The notes: generated by a model not told the origin, from the letters alone. Positions 1-7,715 are shown, counted from the stretch's first letter. The stretch is 38,602 bases of DNA from Alphaproteobacteria bacterium (GCA_015062385.1 SUUT01000015.1:1-38602), one strand, 5' to 3'. Numbers and translations are program-made.

Positions 1-462
1 CGGAGCAGGCTCAGCTGTTGGAGCAACCTTGGCAACAGGGGCCGGAGCAGGCTCAGCTGTTGGAGCAACCTCAGCAACAGGGGCCGGAGCAGGCTCGGCT
101 ATTGGTGCAACCTCGGCAACAGGGGCCGGAGCAGGCTCAGCTGTTGGAGCAACCTCGGCAACAGGGGCCGGAGCAGGCTCAGCTATCGGAGCAACCTCGG
201 CAACAGGGGCCGGAGCAGGCTCAGCTATTGGTGCAATCTCGGCAACAGGAACCGGTGTTGGCTCAGCTATCGGAGCAACCTCGGCAACAGGAGCCGGAGC
301 AGGCTCAGCTGTTGGAGCAACCTCGGTAACAGGGGCCGGAGCAGGCTCAGCTGTTGGAGCAACCTCGGCAACAGGGGCCGGAGCAGGCTCAGCTATCGGA
401 GCAACCTCGGCAACAGGGGCCGGAGCAGGCTCAGCTATTGGAGCAACCTCGGCAACAGGTGC
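1..462. repeat. 42-bp in-frame tandem repeat, about 11 copies
   Basis: A GC-rich 42-bp unit repeats about eleven times with single-base variation and continues past the window edge. The period is a multiple of three, so copy-number change keeps the minus-strand frame; each unit encodes 14 residues of the Pro/Ala/Glu repeat. It has no spacers and is not a CRISPR array. Confidence 0.9.
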
Positions 463-864
463 CGTCATTGGCTCTGCTGTTTGTTCCACTCCGGCAGTTT
501 CTGAATCATCGGTCGGTAAAGCAATCGAATCTTTTATTTCTAAAACAGGTAAGGGTACCAAGGTCGTATCGAAATCCAATGCTTGTGTTACTTCGTTGTT
601 TTTTGCTTCGGTATCTGTATTGGATATAATCACATTTTCGTTTGATGACAGCGTTTCCGTTGCTTGACATTTTTCCATAATAACTTTTAAAACGACGGCA
701 TCTAAGCTCGATTTTTCCGTGTCAATTTGTGCTAAGTGTGGTTCTAATTCTTGACAGGTATAGCATGCATCATTCCAAAAAATAGGTTTTTCGGTCGGAC
801 AGTCAGCGAAAGCCAATATGCTGAAACTAATGCCTGATAACAGTATTGCCGATAGTTTTTTCAT
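1..864 (-). CDS. Exported Pro/Ala/Glu-repeat protein, partial (C-terminus outside window)
   Basis: The minus-strand frame is open from the ATG at 864 to base 1, at least 288 codons, with no stop. A good ribosome site (AAGGAGAA) lies just before the start. The protein begins MKKLSAILLSGISFSILAFA, a typical Sec signal peptide ending near A20. A short Cys-containing segment follows (WNDACYTCQELEP), then an acidic linker, and from about residue 135 a repeat of 14 residues of the form APVAEVAP(T/I)AEPAP, about 11 copies up to the window edge. Such Pro/Ala/Glu stretches usually form stiff, extended spacers in envelope proteins, so a cell-surface or periplasm-spanning role is likely, but no domain with a known function is visible. 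Plus-strand reading frames over the same bases look silk-like (Gly/Ala/Ser) but lack a ribosome site and are antisense artefacts. Confidence 0.85.
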   Translation of the reverse strand, partial: MKKLSAILLSGISFSILAFADCPTEKPIFWNDACYTCQELEPHLAQIDTEKSSLDAVVLKVIMEKCQATETLSSNENVIISNTDTEAKNNEVTQALDFDTTLVPLPVLEIKDSIALPTDDSETAGVEQTAEPMTAPVAEVAPIAEPAPAPVAEVAPIAEPAPAPVAEVAPTAEPAPAPVTEVAPTAEPAPAPVAEVAPIAEPTPVPVAEIAPIAEPAPAPVAEVAPIAEPAPAPVAEVAPTAEPAPAPVAEVAPIAEPAPAPVAEVAPTAEPAPAPVAKVAPTAEPAP

Positions 865-1139
865 GAGGTTCTCCTTATGTTTTTTATACTTAATCTTATG
901 GGTAGCATAATATTTTTTATTGTGCAAGAATTTTTATCGGAAAATAAATGTGAAAAATCATAAAAATGAAATTTATTTATCAAAAAGTATGCAAAAAATA
1001 AACCGTTTTTGCCGTTTTATGCTTTTTTTTGCAGTTGAAATAATATTTTTTCATAAAAAACAGTATGTTAAAAATAGATTGTTTCATATACGATTATCAG
1101 TGGTTGTAATTGTGCAACAGATAAACGAAAGGAATTAAA

Positions 1140-1940
1140 ATGTCAGATATCAGACAAATGATACGTGGTGAAAAACCGATTAAACGCACAAATCCCCAAG
1201 CCGGACAAAGTGCTTATTATTACTTGGATACCCGAAACAGACCGGATAATTTTACGCTATTAACGGATGTTCCTCAAATCGATGTTGTCGGTCCGGATTC
1301 TCCAAATCCGTTGCGACAAGTATCAACTCCTGAAAATTATACCCCATCTTCCCCTGCATATGCAACAGCTGGTATAACATATGGAAATAATGTTTCTGTC
1401 AGTCCGCATCATTCACCGGTTGCCAATATGACAAGACCGGCACAAGTAGCAGTTAATCCAACAACTAATTTATCTTTTGACGGACGGTATTTAACTTTAA
1501 ATGAAAATGGGCAACCTGTTCAACAGTGGCCGGCACAATCAGGTCATGCCGATTATCAATGTGCCGATAATGTTCAGACTGTTAATAAAGGTCCTATTCC
1601 GCAAGGAAATTGGATTGTCGATCAATCACAGGTACAACATATTGATGATTTAAATTTGTATGAACGAGGAAAAAATATTGTTGGTTCAGTTATTCCTCAC
1701 GTTGGTAAATGGCCCGGAGATACGATGGCATGGGGACATCATCGGGTTTGGTTAACGCCGGAACAAGGAACCAACACTTATGGACGGAACGGATTTACTA
1801 TTCATGGCGGTAGCGATTATAATTCGGCCGGTTGTATTGATTTAGCCGGTCAGGATGCCAATTTTTTCAAAACAATTCAAGATAAAGGTAATTTGCGTTT
1901 AAACGTTCAATATCCGAATAATTGTTGGGAACCCCGATAA
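1140..1940 (+). CDS. DUF2778 / L,D-transpeptidase-like protein (possible peptidoglycan-targeting effector)
   Basis: This 266-residue protein has no signal peptide. Residues 1-115 are rich in Pro, Asn and Ser and look disordered. From about residue 116 (LSFDGRYLTLNENGQPV) the C-terminal half matches the DUF2778 pattern: a beta strand start, a GPIPQGNW turn near the middle, and an active-site-like block with H222 (IHGGSDYNSAG) and C232 (GCIDL). His plus Cys in an HG...S-x-GC arrangement is the hallmark of YkuD-like L,D-transpeptidases and of the type VI effector family Tlde1, which attacks peptidoglycan precursors. Lack of a signal peptide would fit an exported effector, but no secretion genes are nearby. 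A ribosome site (GAAAGGAA) precedes the ATG. Four small membrane-protein genes follow after a terminator. The family call is fairly secure; the toxin role is inference. Confidence 0.75.
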   Translation: MSDIRQMIRGEKPIKRTNPQAGQSAYYYLDTRNRPDNFTLLTDVPQIDVVGPDSPNPLRQVSTPENYTPSSPAYATAGITYGNNVSVSPHHSPVANMTRPAQVAVNPTTNLSFDGRYLTLNENGQPVQQWPAQSGHADYQCADNVQTVNKGPIPQGNWIVDQSQVQHIDDLNLYERGKNIVGSVIPHVGKWPGDTMAWGHHRVWLTPEQGTNTYGRNGFTIHGGSDYNSAGCIDLAGQDANFFKTIQDKGNLRLNVQYPNNCWEPR

Positions 1941-1947
1941 TGACTTG

Positions 1948-1998
1948 TTTGTCGGTTATTGCTTTTTTTATGGGCGTAACCGACAAATTTTATTTTTT
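1948..1998 (+). terminator. Rho-independent terminator after the DUF2778 gene
   Basis: An 11-bp inverted repeat (TTTGTCGGTTA at 1948-1958, TAACCGACAAA at 1977-1987) is followed by a T-rich run. It separates the DUF2778 gene from the membrane-protein array. Confidence 0.8.
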
Positions 1999-2174
1999 TC
2001 GTTAATGACCACAATAAAAATCAGTCTTTTGCACAAATAACAACTTCAAGTTGAGCTGGTTTTAAAAAATGCATTTTTTTATATCAAAAAGAGTATTTTT
2101 GAATAAAAAAGTATTTTATTTCCTTAAAAGATAATATATACTGATGGATACAAAACGGAACAAAAGGAGTATAA

Positions 2175-2528
2175 ATGCAATTTAAAAAGGCTTATTTTCG
2201 GCAGATAGACGTAAAGCAAATACCATTTTTTATGTTTATAACGTTAAAAGCATTGGGTTGTTTAGGTGTTTTGGGATTTTATCTGTTTTTGATTTTTTAT
2301 TTATGTCGGGATATGATATCCGGCAAGCCGTTTGATTTGGGATTTTTGGAATTAAACATTCCGGTATTTATTTGGATTGGTTATTTTGCCTTGTCGGCAT
2401 ATTATGGTTTTCGGTTGAAAGAAAAACACTTGTTGTGGGCAACGGTCTTTGTTTCGTTGGAATGGGTTTATGCCGGACTTGTTTGGATTTTATTTCATTT
2501 TGGTTTAGCCTCATTGTTTAGTTATTAA
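2175..2528 (+). CDS. Small integral membrane protein, tandem paralogue 1 of 4
   Basis: A 117-residue, very hydrophobic protein with about three membrane segments. I do not recognise the family. It shares two blocks with the next three genes: near the N-terminus Q-x-PF-x-F-x-x-LK, and near the C-terminus GY-x-x-LS-x-x-YG-x-x-L-x-x-KHL-x-x-ATVFVS-x-EW. The last block probably covers a cytoplasmic turn (the KH pair) between two helices. AAAGGAG stands 6 bases before the ATG. The gene is first in a tight array of four (gaps 11 and 25 bases, then a 1-base overlap) that looks like one transcription unit. Function unknown; an immunity role toward the upstream DUF2778 protein is a speculation raised in the findings. 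Confidence 0.75.
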   Translation: MQFKKAYFRQIDVKQIPFFMFITLKALGCLGVLGFYLFLIFYLCRDMISGKPFDLGFLELNIPVFIWIGYFALSAYYGFRLKEKHLLWATVFVSLEWVYAGLVWILFHFGLASLFSY

Positions 2529-2539
2529 AGGAGAATTGT

Positions 2540-2860
2540 GTGTATAAATTCTTATCATATTTAAAACAAACGCCGTTTTTTTTGTTTATTGCCTTAAAAA
2601 TCATTGCTGCTTGTCAGCGTATTTTTACGGGTATTGTAAATACGGGAGAATCGATGATACATTCTTATACAATCGGGCGATTTAATTGGGATATTTTTAT
2701 GCCCGATGTACCACTTGTGCCGTGGACGGGATATTTTATTCTTTCGGCATTATATGGATTCCGGTTAAAGAGAAAACATTTGTTATTGGCAACGGTTTTT
2801 GTCAGTTGGGAGTGGATCTTGATGGGACTGGTTTGGGGATTGGTGTATTCTTTTGAGTAA
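2540..2860 (+). CDS. Small integral membrane protein, tandem paralogue 2 of 4
   Basis: A 106-residue membrane protein with the same two family blocks (QTPFFLFIALK at the N-terminus, KHLLLATVFVSWEW near the C-terminus). The start is GTG at 2540, chosen because AAAGGAG sits 6-7 bases before it and the encoded N-terminus (MYKFLSYLKQTPFF) aligns with the paralogues. It begins 11 bases after the stop of copy 1, so the two are probably co-transcribed. Function unknown. Confidence 0.7.
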   Translation: MYKFLSYLKQTPFFLFIALKIIAACQRIFTGIVNTGESMIHSYTIGRFNWDIFMPDVPLVPWTGYFILSALYGFRLKRKHLLLATVFVSWEWILMGLVWGLVYSFE

Positions 2861-2885
2861 AGGTGGTAAATAGAGGAAACTGACT

Positions 2886-3194
2886 ATGATTAGAACGGTA
2901 ATAAAACAAATGCCCTTTTGGGGATTTATCGGATTAAAGGTATTTTTGTTTTTGGCATTATAGATAACATATATCAGAGATGTTTTTTCTTGTGATACGT
3001 CAACCTTGATTTTGTTGCCGTCTTTTTCTTTGGTTGTTTGGCTTGGTTATTTAATTTTGTCTGTTTTGTACGGATTACATTTACACAAAAAGCATTTATT
3101 TTGGGCAACGGTCTTTGTTTCATTAGAGTGGATTGTTTATATTGTTGATGGCTTGGAATCGTTGGGTGTTATTTCCGTTAAAGGGAGTTTATAA
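2886..3194 (+). pseudogene. Small membrane protein paralogue 3 of 4, interrupted by one in-frame amber codon
   Basis: The ATG at 2886 opens MIRTVIKQMPFWGFIGLK, matching the family N-terminal block, and then meets TAG at 2961-2963 after 25 codons. The same frame continues without another stop to 3194 and encodes the rest of the family pattern (GYLILSVLYGLHLHKKHLFWATVFVS and so on). A single nonsense change therefore separates it from an intact 102-residue protein. Its final TAA overlaps the ATG of copy 4 by one base, so loss of translation here may also lower translation of copy 4. The alternative, a separate short gene starting at TTG 3006, is unlikely because it lacks a ribosome site and the N-terminal block. 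Confidence 0.8.
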
Positions 3195-3526
3195 TGATTA
3201 AAATAATTTCAGCTGTTATTAGGACGTTGCAACAAATTCCTTTTTACTTTTTTATTTTGTTAAAATGTGTATGTGTATTTGTTTTAATAATGGTTTGGGC
3301 GAGTGATTTATTTTTTAAAATTCTATCCGATACGCCGTTTTCCATTTATTGGATAATACCACAGATGCCATTTACGCCGTATATTTTGTTTTTTGTTTTG
3401 TCTGTTTTGTACGGATTACATTTACACAAAAAGCATTTATTTTGGGCAACGGTCTTTGTTTCATTAGAGTGGCTGTATTTATTGTTGTTTTATTTTGTTA
3501 ATGGTCATTCTAATTGCTTAATTTAG
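3194..3526 (+). CDS. Small integral membrane protein, tandem paralogue 4 of 4
   Basis: A 110-residue protein with the same architecture as its upstream paralogues: QQIPFYFFILLK near the N-terminus, then hydrophobic helices around YGLHLHKKHLFWATVFVS. The ATG overlaps the stop of copy 3, with AAGGGA about 8 bases before it. A 77-bp stretch (3396-3472) is identical to 3055-3131 in copy 3, far more than the rest of the two genes, which suggests recent duplication or gene conversion. Function unknown. Confidence 0.72.
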   Translation: MIKIISAVIRTLQQIPFYFFILLKCVCVFVLIMVWASDLFFKILSDTPFSIYWIIPQMPFTPYILFFVLSVLYGLHLHKKHLFWATVFVSLEWLYLLLFYFVNGHSNCLI

Positions 3527-3617
3527 ATGAAATATATTTATTTTTATGATTGATAAGATTTTTTTATAAATTTAATTTTGTTTGAAAAATAATATAATTT
3601 ATGTGGTTTTTATCCGT

Positions 3618-3773
3618 AAAAAAAGGGAGGTATAAATGCAACACTTTTTTTCACATTTTGGCATTTTTTTTAATTTTGACTAAATAATTCAACTCAAACA
3701 ATAATCTTTCATTTTCTTAAAAATCCGATTTTTGTGATTCGCATAGGGAAAAAAAGGTCCCTTTTTTTATACT
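3618..3773 (+). promoter_or_regulatory. Invertible promoter element 1 (131-bp class, OFF orientation) before the pilin gene at 3811
   Basis: Distal site: seven A then GGGAGG (3625-3630) and TATAAATGCAAC. Proximal site: seven A, GGTCCC (3756-3761), seven T. The two cores are 131 bases apart, as at 33372/33503 and 38415/38546. Next to the gene lies TATACT (3768-3773). In the present orientation the hexamer 17 bases before it is A/G-rich (AGGGAA), not -35-like. Inverting the segment would bring GTTGCAT to that spot. Inferred OFF. Confidence 0.7.
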
Positions 3774-3810
3774 CTCTCTTATAAAGCAATGTATGACGAG
3801 AGAGGGGAAT

Positions 3811-5196
3811 ATGCGAATCAAGCTGAATGAACAAGGCCACAGTATGATAGAAATGCTCGGCGTATTAGCGGTTATCGGGGTATTAACGATAGTCGCAGTC
3901 GGAGGATACCGCTATGCATTTAATAAATATCAAGCGAATCAGGTTTACAAAGATATCAAGCTGATACAAATCAACCTTGTGTCACAAACGGATGGTGTTC
4001 CGTATGAGTGGGAAGAATTTGAAGAAGATTTACCAAGTCTCTATACATATTTTATTCGGCGGGATAAAGCTCAAAATGATTTTGTGTTGATAGAAGCAGT
4101 CGAACAAAAAATCTGCGTTCATTTAAACCGATTAGCCCAAGATGCCGGCGAACTCACGCTTTATACAATGGACAATACGCCGATGGACTGTTCAGCAGAC
4201 ACGCAGGAAGTTGTTGTTTCCTTTAACGGAGAAGAACAGCTGATACCGTGTGCCGATAATAATGAATGTCCGAATCAAGAGGGGATATATTGTGATGCAG
4301 ATGAAGAAATTTGTCAGGCATGTGGGTTTGACGAACGGCTGAACGATGACGAAGACGGGTGTATCGATTTATGTGCTGATAGAGCGGATGAAAAGATAAC
4401 ATCGTGCAAGATAGAGGCAGAAGAAATCGGATGGTGTTGTCGGTATGATGAGTTTTGCAGTGAAACAAAAGCCGGTGAATGTATTCCGAGTGATGGATCA
4501 TGTATCTATACATTTTTTGAGGCGGATACAGATTTTGGGTACACTACGGATTGTAGTTATTCTGTTCAAGAGGTAAAAAGTATCGGAGAAAAAACATACG
4601 AAACAGATTGTTCCTATACAGTTAGTTCTACAGGAGAGGTAAAGCATGCTACACAATGTACAGTCCCAAATCAATATTGTTTTTTAAATTGGACGAAATC
4701 GTCATGGAAAAAAGGAGAAACGGTACCAACGGCAAGTGCGGGAACAACGGGCACATTATACGGAAAATGTCAACGATTGATAATGCCTGGGGATCCGAAT
4801 ATAGCGTATCGTGAAGAAGTAAGTGCAAATATAGTCACGGTAACACCCCAAAAAAAGTGTAGCAGTCCGGAAAAATATTGTGCGTTAAATTGGACGAAAT
4901 CGTCGTGGAAAAAGGGAGAACCAATACCGACAGCCAGTGCCGGAGCGACAGGGACACTGTATGGTAAATGTCAAAGATTACCGGTTTTTTATACGCATCC
5001 ATATTTTGAGCAAGTAGTAGATAATAATAGAATATTTAAGTTAGAAAAGAAGTGTCCGCCGAAAATGTACTGCCATTTACAGTGGAAAGACATAAATTGT
5101 ACAGCAGCAGGAGCGGGAATAACGGGAAAAGTCTATGGAGCGTGTGCGTTATGGAATAAAACGAACACAACGTGCCCGAAACCGGCAGAAGAATGA
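3811..5196 (+). CDS. Large Cys-rich type IV pilin-like protein
   Basis: Start chosen at ATG 3811: GAGAGGGG lies just before it and MRIKLNEQG aligns with the paralogue at 33554; an ATG at 3793 would add six residues without support. The 461-residue product opens with a class III (prepilin) signal: short basic leader, Gly9, then HSMIEMLGVLAVIGVL with Glu at mature position 5 and a 20-residue hydrophobic helix. After about 120 residues of alpha/beta-like sequence comes a long Cys-rich tail, first acidic and EGF-like in spacing, then three repeats centred on YC-x-L-x-W ... GTLYGKCQRL (about residues 285-460). The product is probably a minor pilin or pilus-tip adhesin assembled by a type IV pilus or type II-like system encoded elsewhere. 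It is followed 29 bases later by a small exported gene and preceded by an invertible promoter element. Confidence 0.85.
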   Translation: MRIKLNEQGHSMIEMLGVLAVIGVLTIVAVGGYRYAFNKYQANQVYKDIKLIQINLVSQTDGVPYEWEEFEEDLPSLYTYFIRRDKAQNDFVLIEAVEQKICVHLNRLAQDAGELTLYTMDNTPMDCSADTQEVVVSFNGEEQLIPCADNNECPNQEGIYCDADEEICQACGFDERLNDDEDGCIDLCADRADEKITSCKIEAEEIGWCCRYDEFCSETKAGECIPSDGSCIYTFFEADTDFGYTTDCSYSVQEVKSIGEKTYETDCSYTVSSTGEVKHATQCTVPNQYCFLNWTKSSWKKGETVPTASAGTTGTLYGKCQRLIMPGDPNIAYREEVSANIVTVTPQKKCSSPEKYCALNWTKSSWKKGEPIPTASAGATGTLYGKCQRLPVFYTHPYFEQVVDNNRIFKLEKKCPPKMYCHLQWKDINCTAAGAGITGKVYGACALWNKTNTTCPKPAEE

Positions 5197-5225
5197 GAAA
5201 AATTAAGCAAGAAAGGAGAAAAGAA

Positions 5226-5624
5226 ATGAAAAGAAAAACGTTGATTATGGGACTTATCGGATTGATCATACTTCAACCGATAAATGTTCAGGCAGCAGAT
5301 TGTGCGAATGGGGCAGGGACAGAAATTAAAGGAAATGATCATGGGACGTATTGTGTATCAAAAGTTGGTATGAACTGGTGGAGTGCACATGCGTGGTGCG
5401 ATGCAATTGGGATGAAACTGGCTCCATTGAGTGAATGTGAGTGTCGTGATGAATCCAAGTGTGATATGACAAAGCAGTGTCCGAATTTATATAATACGGG
5501 AAGTGTATGGGCATGGCAGAGCACAATCTCAGGTAGCATCCTTGCCTATGACGTTAGTCTCCATAGTGGAGATGTAAAGGAAGGCAGGCACACCAATTCC
5601 AACTCCGCTTTCTGTATGCCTTAA
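5226..5624 (+). CDS. Small exported Cys-rich protein with C-type-lectin-like features
   Basis: Start chosen at ATG 5226, behind AAAGGAG, giving 132 residues; an upstream ATG would overlap the pilin gene and bury the signal peptide. The N-terminus (MKRKTLIMGLIGLIILQPINVQA) is a clear Sec signal peptide. The mature part has Cys at both ends and the block SAHAWCDAIGMKLAPLSEC, which resembles the W-x-x-A-x-x-x-C-x-x-x-G-x-x-L-x-x-x element of C-type lectin folds, ending in SAFCMP. The same kind of block sits inside the large pilin at 33554. With a 29-base gap it is likely co-transcribed with the pilin gene upstream and could be its partner on the cell surface. The lectin-fold assignment is from motif only. 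Confidence 0.65.
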   Translation: MKRKTLIMGLIGLIILQPINVQAADCANGAGTEIKGNDHGTYCVSKVGMNWWSAHAWCDAIGMKLAPLSECECRDESKCDMTKQCPNLYNTGSVWAWQSTISGSILAYDVSLHSGDVKEGRHTNSNSAFCMP

Positions 5625-5693
5625 AATTCTTTCTGTTATTATATAGAAAAATTGATTTTTATAATTACAAATGCAATTTGTTAGTATAAAAAC

Positions 5694-5733
5694 ATCTCCT
5701 GTTTTTTTGTTTTGTAAACAGGAGATATTTTTT
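5694..5733. terminator. Bidirectional terminator between convergent genes
   Basis: ATCTCCTGTTT (5694-5704) and AAACAGGAGAT (5716-5726) form an 11-bp stem with a T-rich tail on the plus side and an A-run before it. It lies between the convergent lectin-like gene and popZ. Confidence 0.8.
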
Positions 5734-5744
5734 TGTCTTTAAAT

Positions 5745-6125
5745 TTAACGATTATTGATAATTCGTTTAACTTCTTGCGTGACAATGCGTTCCACAATGT
5801 CCGGCAAGTGTGTGTTTAACCAGTCTTGCAACATCGGTTTGAGCTGTTCTTCAACAGAATTTGTTAATCCGTTGTTTGCTTGTGGTTTAATTTGATTCAG
5901 CTTTTCTAAAGAAGCCTGTGTTTTCATAACCGTTTGAGGCGTGATAAGCGTTCCTTTTGAAACCTGCATTTGTGGTGTCAGTTCAAAAATAGCTTCTTCC
6001 TGAATTGGTTGAATTGTTGGTTTTTGAACGGTTGATACATCTGTTTTTAATGTTTCCGCTTCACGGGAAAGGACTGTTCTGATAGATGATAAAATATCGG
6101 CAACGGATTGTGGTTCTTCCTGCAT
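5745..6125 (-). CDS. popZ: PopZ-like pole-organising protein (DUF2497)
   Basis: A 126-residue protein with the two-ended layout of PopZ. The N-terminal helix QSVADILSSIRTVLSREAE matches the conserved (E/D)ILxSIRxxIS segment that binds client proteins. A Pro/Gln/Thr-rich linker follows, and the C-terminus LKPMLQDWLNTHLPDIVERI is the oligomerisation region. In alphaproteobacteria PopZ forms a polymeric hub at the cell pole that anchors chromosome centromeres and signalling proteins. It is shorter than the Caulobacter protein (about 177 residues), the linker being the short part. AAGGAGCG lies 5 bases before the ATG, and the gene starts 10 bases after the tolC stop, so tolC-popZ is an operon. 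Confidence 0.85.
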   Translation of the reverse strand: MQEEPQSVADILSSIRTVLSREAETLKTDVSTVQKPTIQPIQEEAIFELTPQMQVSKGTLITPQTVMKTQASLEKLNQIKPQANNGLTNSVEEQLKPMLQDWLNTHLPDIVERIVTQEVKRIINNR

Positions 6126-6135
6126 GACACGCTCC

Positions 6136-7500
6136 TTATTCTACGTTATAACCAAACCATTTGTTTTTAACTTTATTATAATATTTTTTGTCATCGTATG
6201 TCGGAACATCTAATTTTAAATCTTCCGGATTTAATTGTCCGACTGCCGATAAAAGAGCATATGCTGATACAATTTCATCCCGATGAACTTTAACCAAAGA
6301 AACCTGATTATCTAAATGTTCCTGTTCGGCATCTAACACATCCAAAACCGTCCGAGAACCGACCTGTGCTTCACGAATTACGCCGTCTAATGCAATTTTT
6401 GAGGCTTTTATTTGGTCTTTTAACGATTTAATTTGTGCTTTGTTGGAGGCATAATTTTCCCAAGCACTGATTGTTTGAGCCCGAACATCCTGTTTAATTT
6501 TGGCAAGCAATATCCGATATTGATTTTCGGTTTGTTTTGCCGCCCGAATGTCGGCATATTCTGCACCGGATTGATATAAAGGCACTTTCATATTTGCCAT
6601 AACTTCCCAAGTGTCGTTTCGTTGAAATGTAGAAACTTCATGTTGTTTACCGGCACCAGCAGTGATATCAATTTGTGGTGATAAAGCTCCCTTTTTGGCA
6701 CTAACCGTATAACCGGCAGCTTGAACGGCATATTCGGCGGCTTTAATTTGCGGATTGCGTTCCATAGCAATTCGTAAGGCGTCTTCTAATGATTTCGGTA
6801 AACGCATTTCTGAATCGGTAACATCATCCATTTGTTTTGCCGGTGTTAATCCGATAACGCTAAAATAATTGGCGTTTGAAACTTCCAAAAAACCTTCGGC
6901 AGCAATACGATTCGCTGTTGCACCGGATAAACGGGCTTCTGATTGGGCAACATCTGTACGGGTTAATTCACCGGCGTTAAAGCGTTTTTTATAGGATTCT
7001 AAATGTCTAGCTAACACTTTTTCATTGCTGATTTGTAAATCTAAAACGGCTTTATCCCGAATCACATCCATATAAACGGAAACAGCGTCTAATAACGTAG
7101 CTTGTTCCGTATTAAATAAGGCAGAACGGGCAGAACGAACTTGTTGTTTTGCTGCTTCCACACTGTTATATGTACTTAATCCGGAAAATACGGGTTGTAC
7201 TAAATTGATTGAAACGGCGTTCGGGTCTTGATTTAATTTCATTTTTCCGCCACCGAAATCATTATCGTAAATACTTTGAGTATGAGAACGGCCGATACTG
7301 CCTTGTCCGATAATGGATGGCCGATATCCTGATTTTGCCCGAGCAACTGATTCATCCGTTGCCTTTAATCCGGCCCGTTCGGCATTAATTGTTAAACTGT
7401 TTTCATAGGTGTATGATAAAACATTGGATAAATTTTCAGCCATTGCCAAAGTGGAAACAGTTGATAAAACAAGTGCTAACCCTGTGATTTTTTTTAACAT
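6136..7500 (-). CDS. tolC: TolC-family outer membrane efflux/secretion channel
   Basis: A 454-residue protein with a signal peptide (MLKKITGLALVLSTVSTLAMA) and the internally duplicated, coiled-coil-rich pattern of TolC: NLVQPVFSGLSTYNSVEAAKQ in the first half, MKVPLYQSGAEYADIRAAKQ in the second, and the typical VGSRTVLDVLDAEQE segment near residue 385. TolC trimers span the outer membrane and form the exit duct of type I secretion systems and RND/ABC efflux pumps. Length is normal for the family. A ribosome site (AGAGGAG) precedes the ATG, and a matching promoter lies at 7532-7560. popZ follows 10 bases after the stop. Confidence 0.93.
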   Translation of the reverse strand: MLKKITGLALVLSTVSTLAMAENLSNVLSYTYENSLTINAERAGLKATDESVARAKSGYRPSIIGQGSIGRSHTQSIYDNDFGGGKMKLNQDPNAVSINLVQPVFSGLSTYNSVEAAKQQVRSARSALFNTEQATLLDAVSVYMDVIRDKAVLDLQISNEKVLARHLESYKKRFNAGELTRTDVAQSEARLSGATANRIAAEGFLEVSNANYFSVIGLTPAKQMDDVTDSEMRLPKSLEDALRIAMERNPQIKAAEYAVQAAGYTVSAKKGALSPQIDITAGAGKQHEVSTFQRNDTWEVMANMKVPLYQSGAEYADIRAAKQTENQYRILLAKIKQDVRAQTISAWENYASNKAQIKSLKDQIKASKIALDGVIREAQVGSRTVLDVLDAEQEHLDNQVSLVKVHRDEIVSAYALLSAVGQLNPEDLKLDVPTYDDKKYYNKVKNKWFGYNVE

Positions 7501-7531
7501 TTTACTCCTCTTTCACTGTTTTTGATGATTT

Positions 7532-7560
7532 AGAATAAAACAATTTTCAAAAAAATTCAA
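7532..7560 (-). promoter_or_regulatory. Sigma-70-type promoter for tolC-popZ
   Basis: Reading the minus strand: TTGAAT (7560-7555), 17-base spacer, TATTCT (7537-7532), about 32 bases before the tolC ATG. Confidence 0.55.
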
Positions 7561-7624
7561 GATTTTTTATTTTTTTTCTTGACTTGTTCTGAAAAATTAT
7601 ATAAGAATAAGTTATTCCTTTTGT

Positions 7625-7699
7625 GGCCGGTTGGCAGAATGGCTTATGCAGAGGACTGCAAATCCTTGTATGTCGGTTCGATTCCGGCACCGGCCTCCA
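7625..7699 (+). tRNA. tRNA-Cys (GCA)
   Basis: A complete cloverleaf: acceptor GGCCGGT pairs with ACCGGCC, anticodon GCA sits in an ACTGCAAAT loop context, the T arm has GGTTCGATTCC, the discriminator is U as expected for tRNA-Cys, and CCA is encoded (7697-7699). Confidence 0.95.
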
Positions 7700-7715
7700 A
7701 AAAGAATTATCGTGT

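Noticed and set aside
1-462. 42-bp repeats considered as a CRISPR array
   Set aside because: Units are directly adjacent with no unique spacers and keep a coding frame.
18-667. Long plus-strand frames encoding Gly/Ala/Ser or Gln/Pro/Glu repeats
   Set aside because: No ribosome site or signal peptide on this strand; the minus strand has a proper start, signal peptide and continuous frame over the same bases.
920-1138. 72-codon plus-strand frame before the DUF2778 gene
   Set aside because: No ribosome site, composition follows the AT-rich intergenic sequence, and it ends right at the next gene's ribosome site.
3006-3194. Independent short gene starting at TTG 3006
   Set aside because: It is the in-frame continuation of the paralogue starting at 2886 after one amber codon and has no ribosome site of its own.
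7579-7605. Promoter of the tRNA operon (TTGACT and TATAAG)
   Set aside because: Spacer would be only 15 bases; a promoter must exist here but I cannot place it with confidence.
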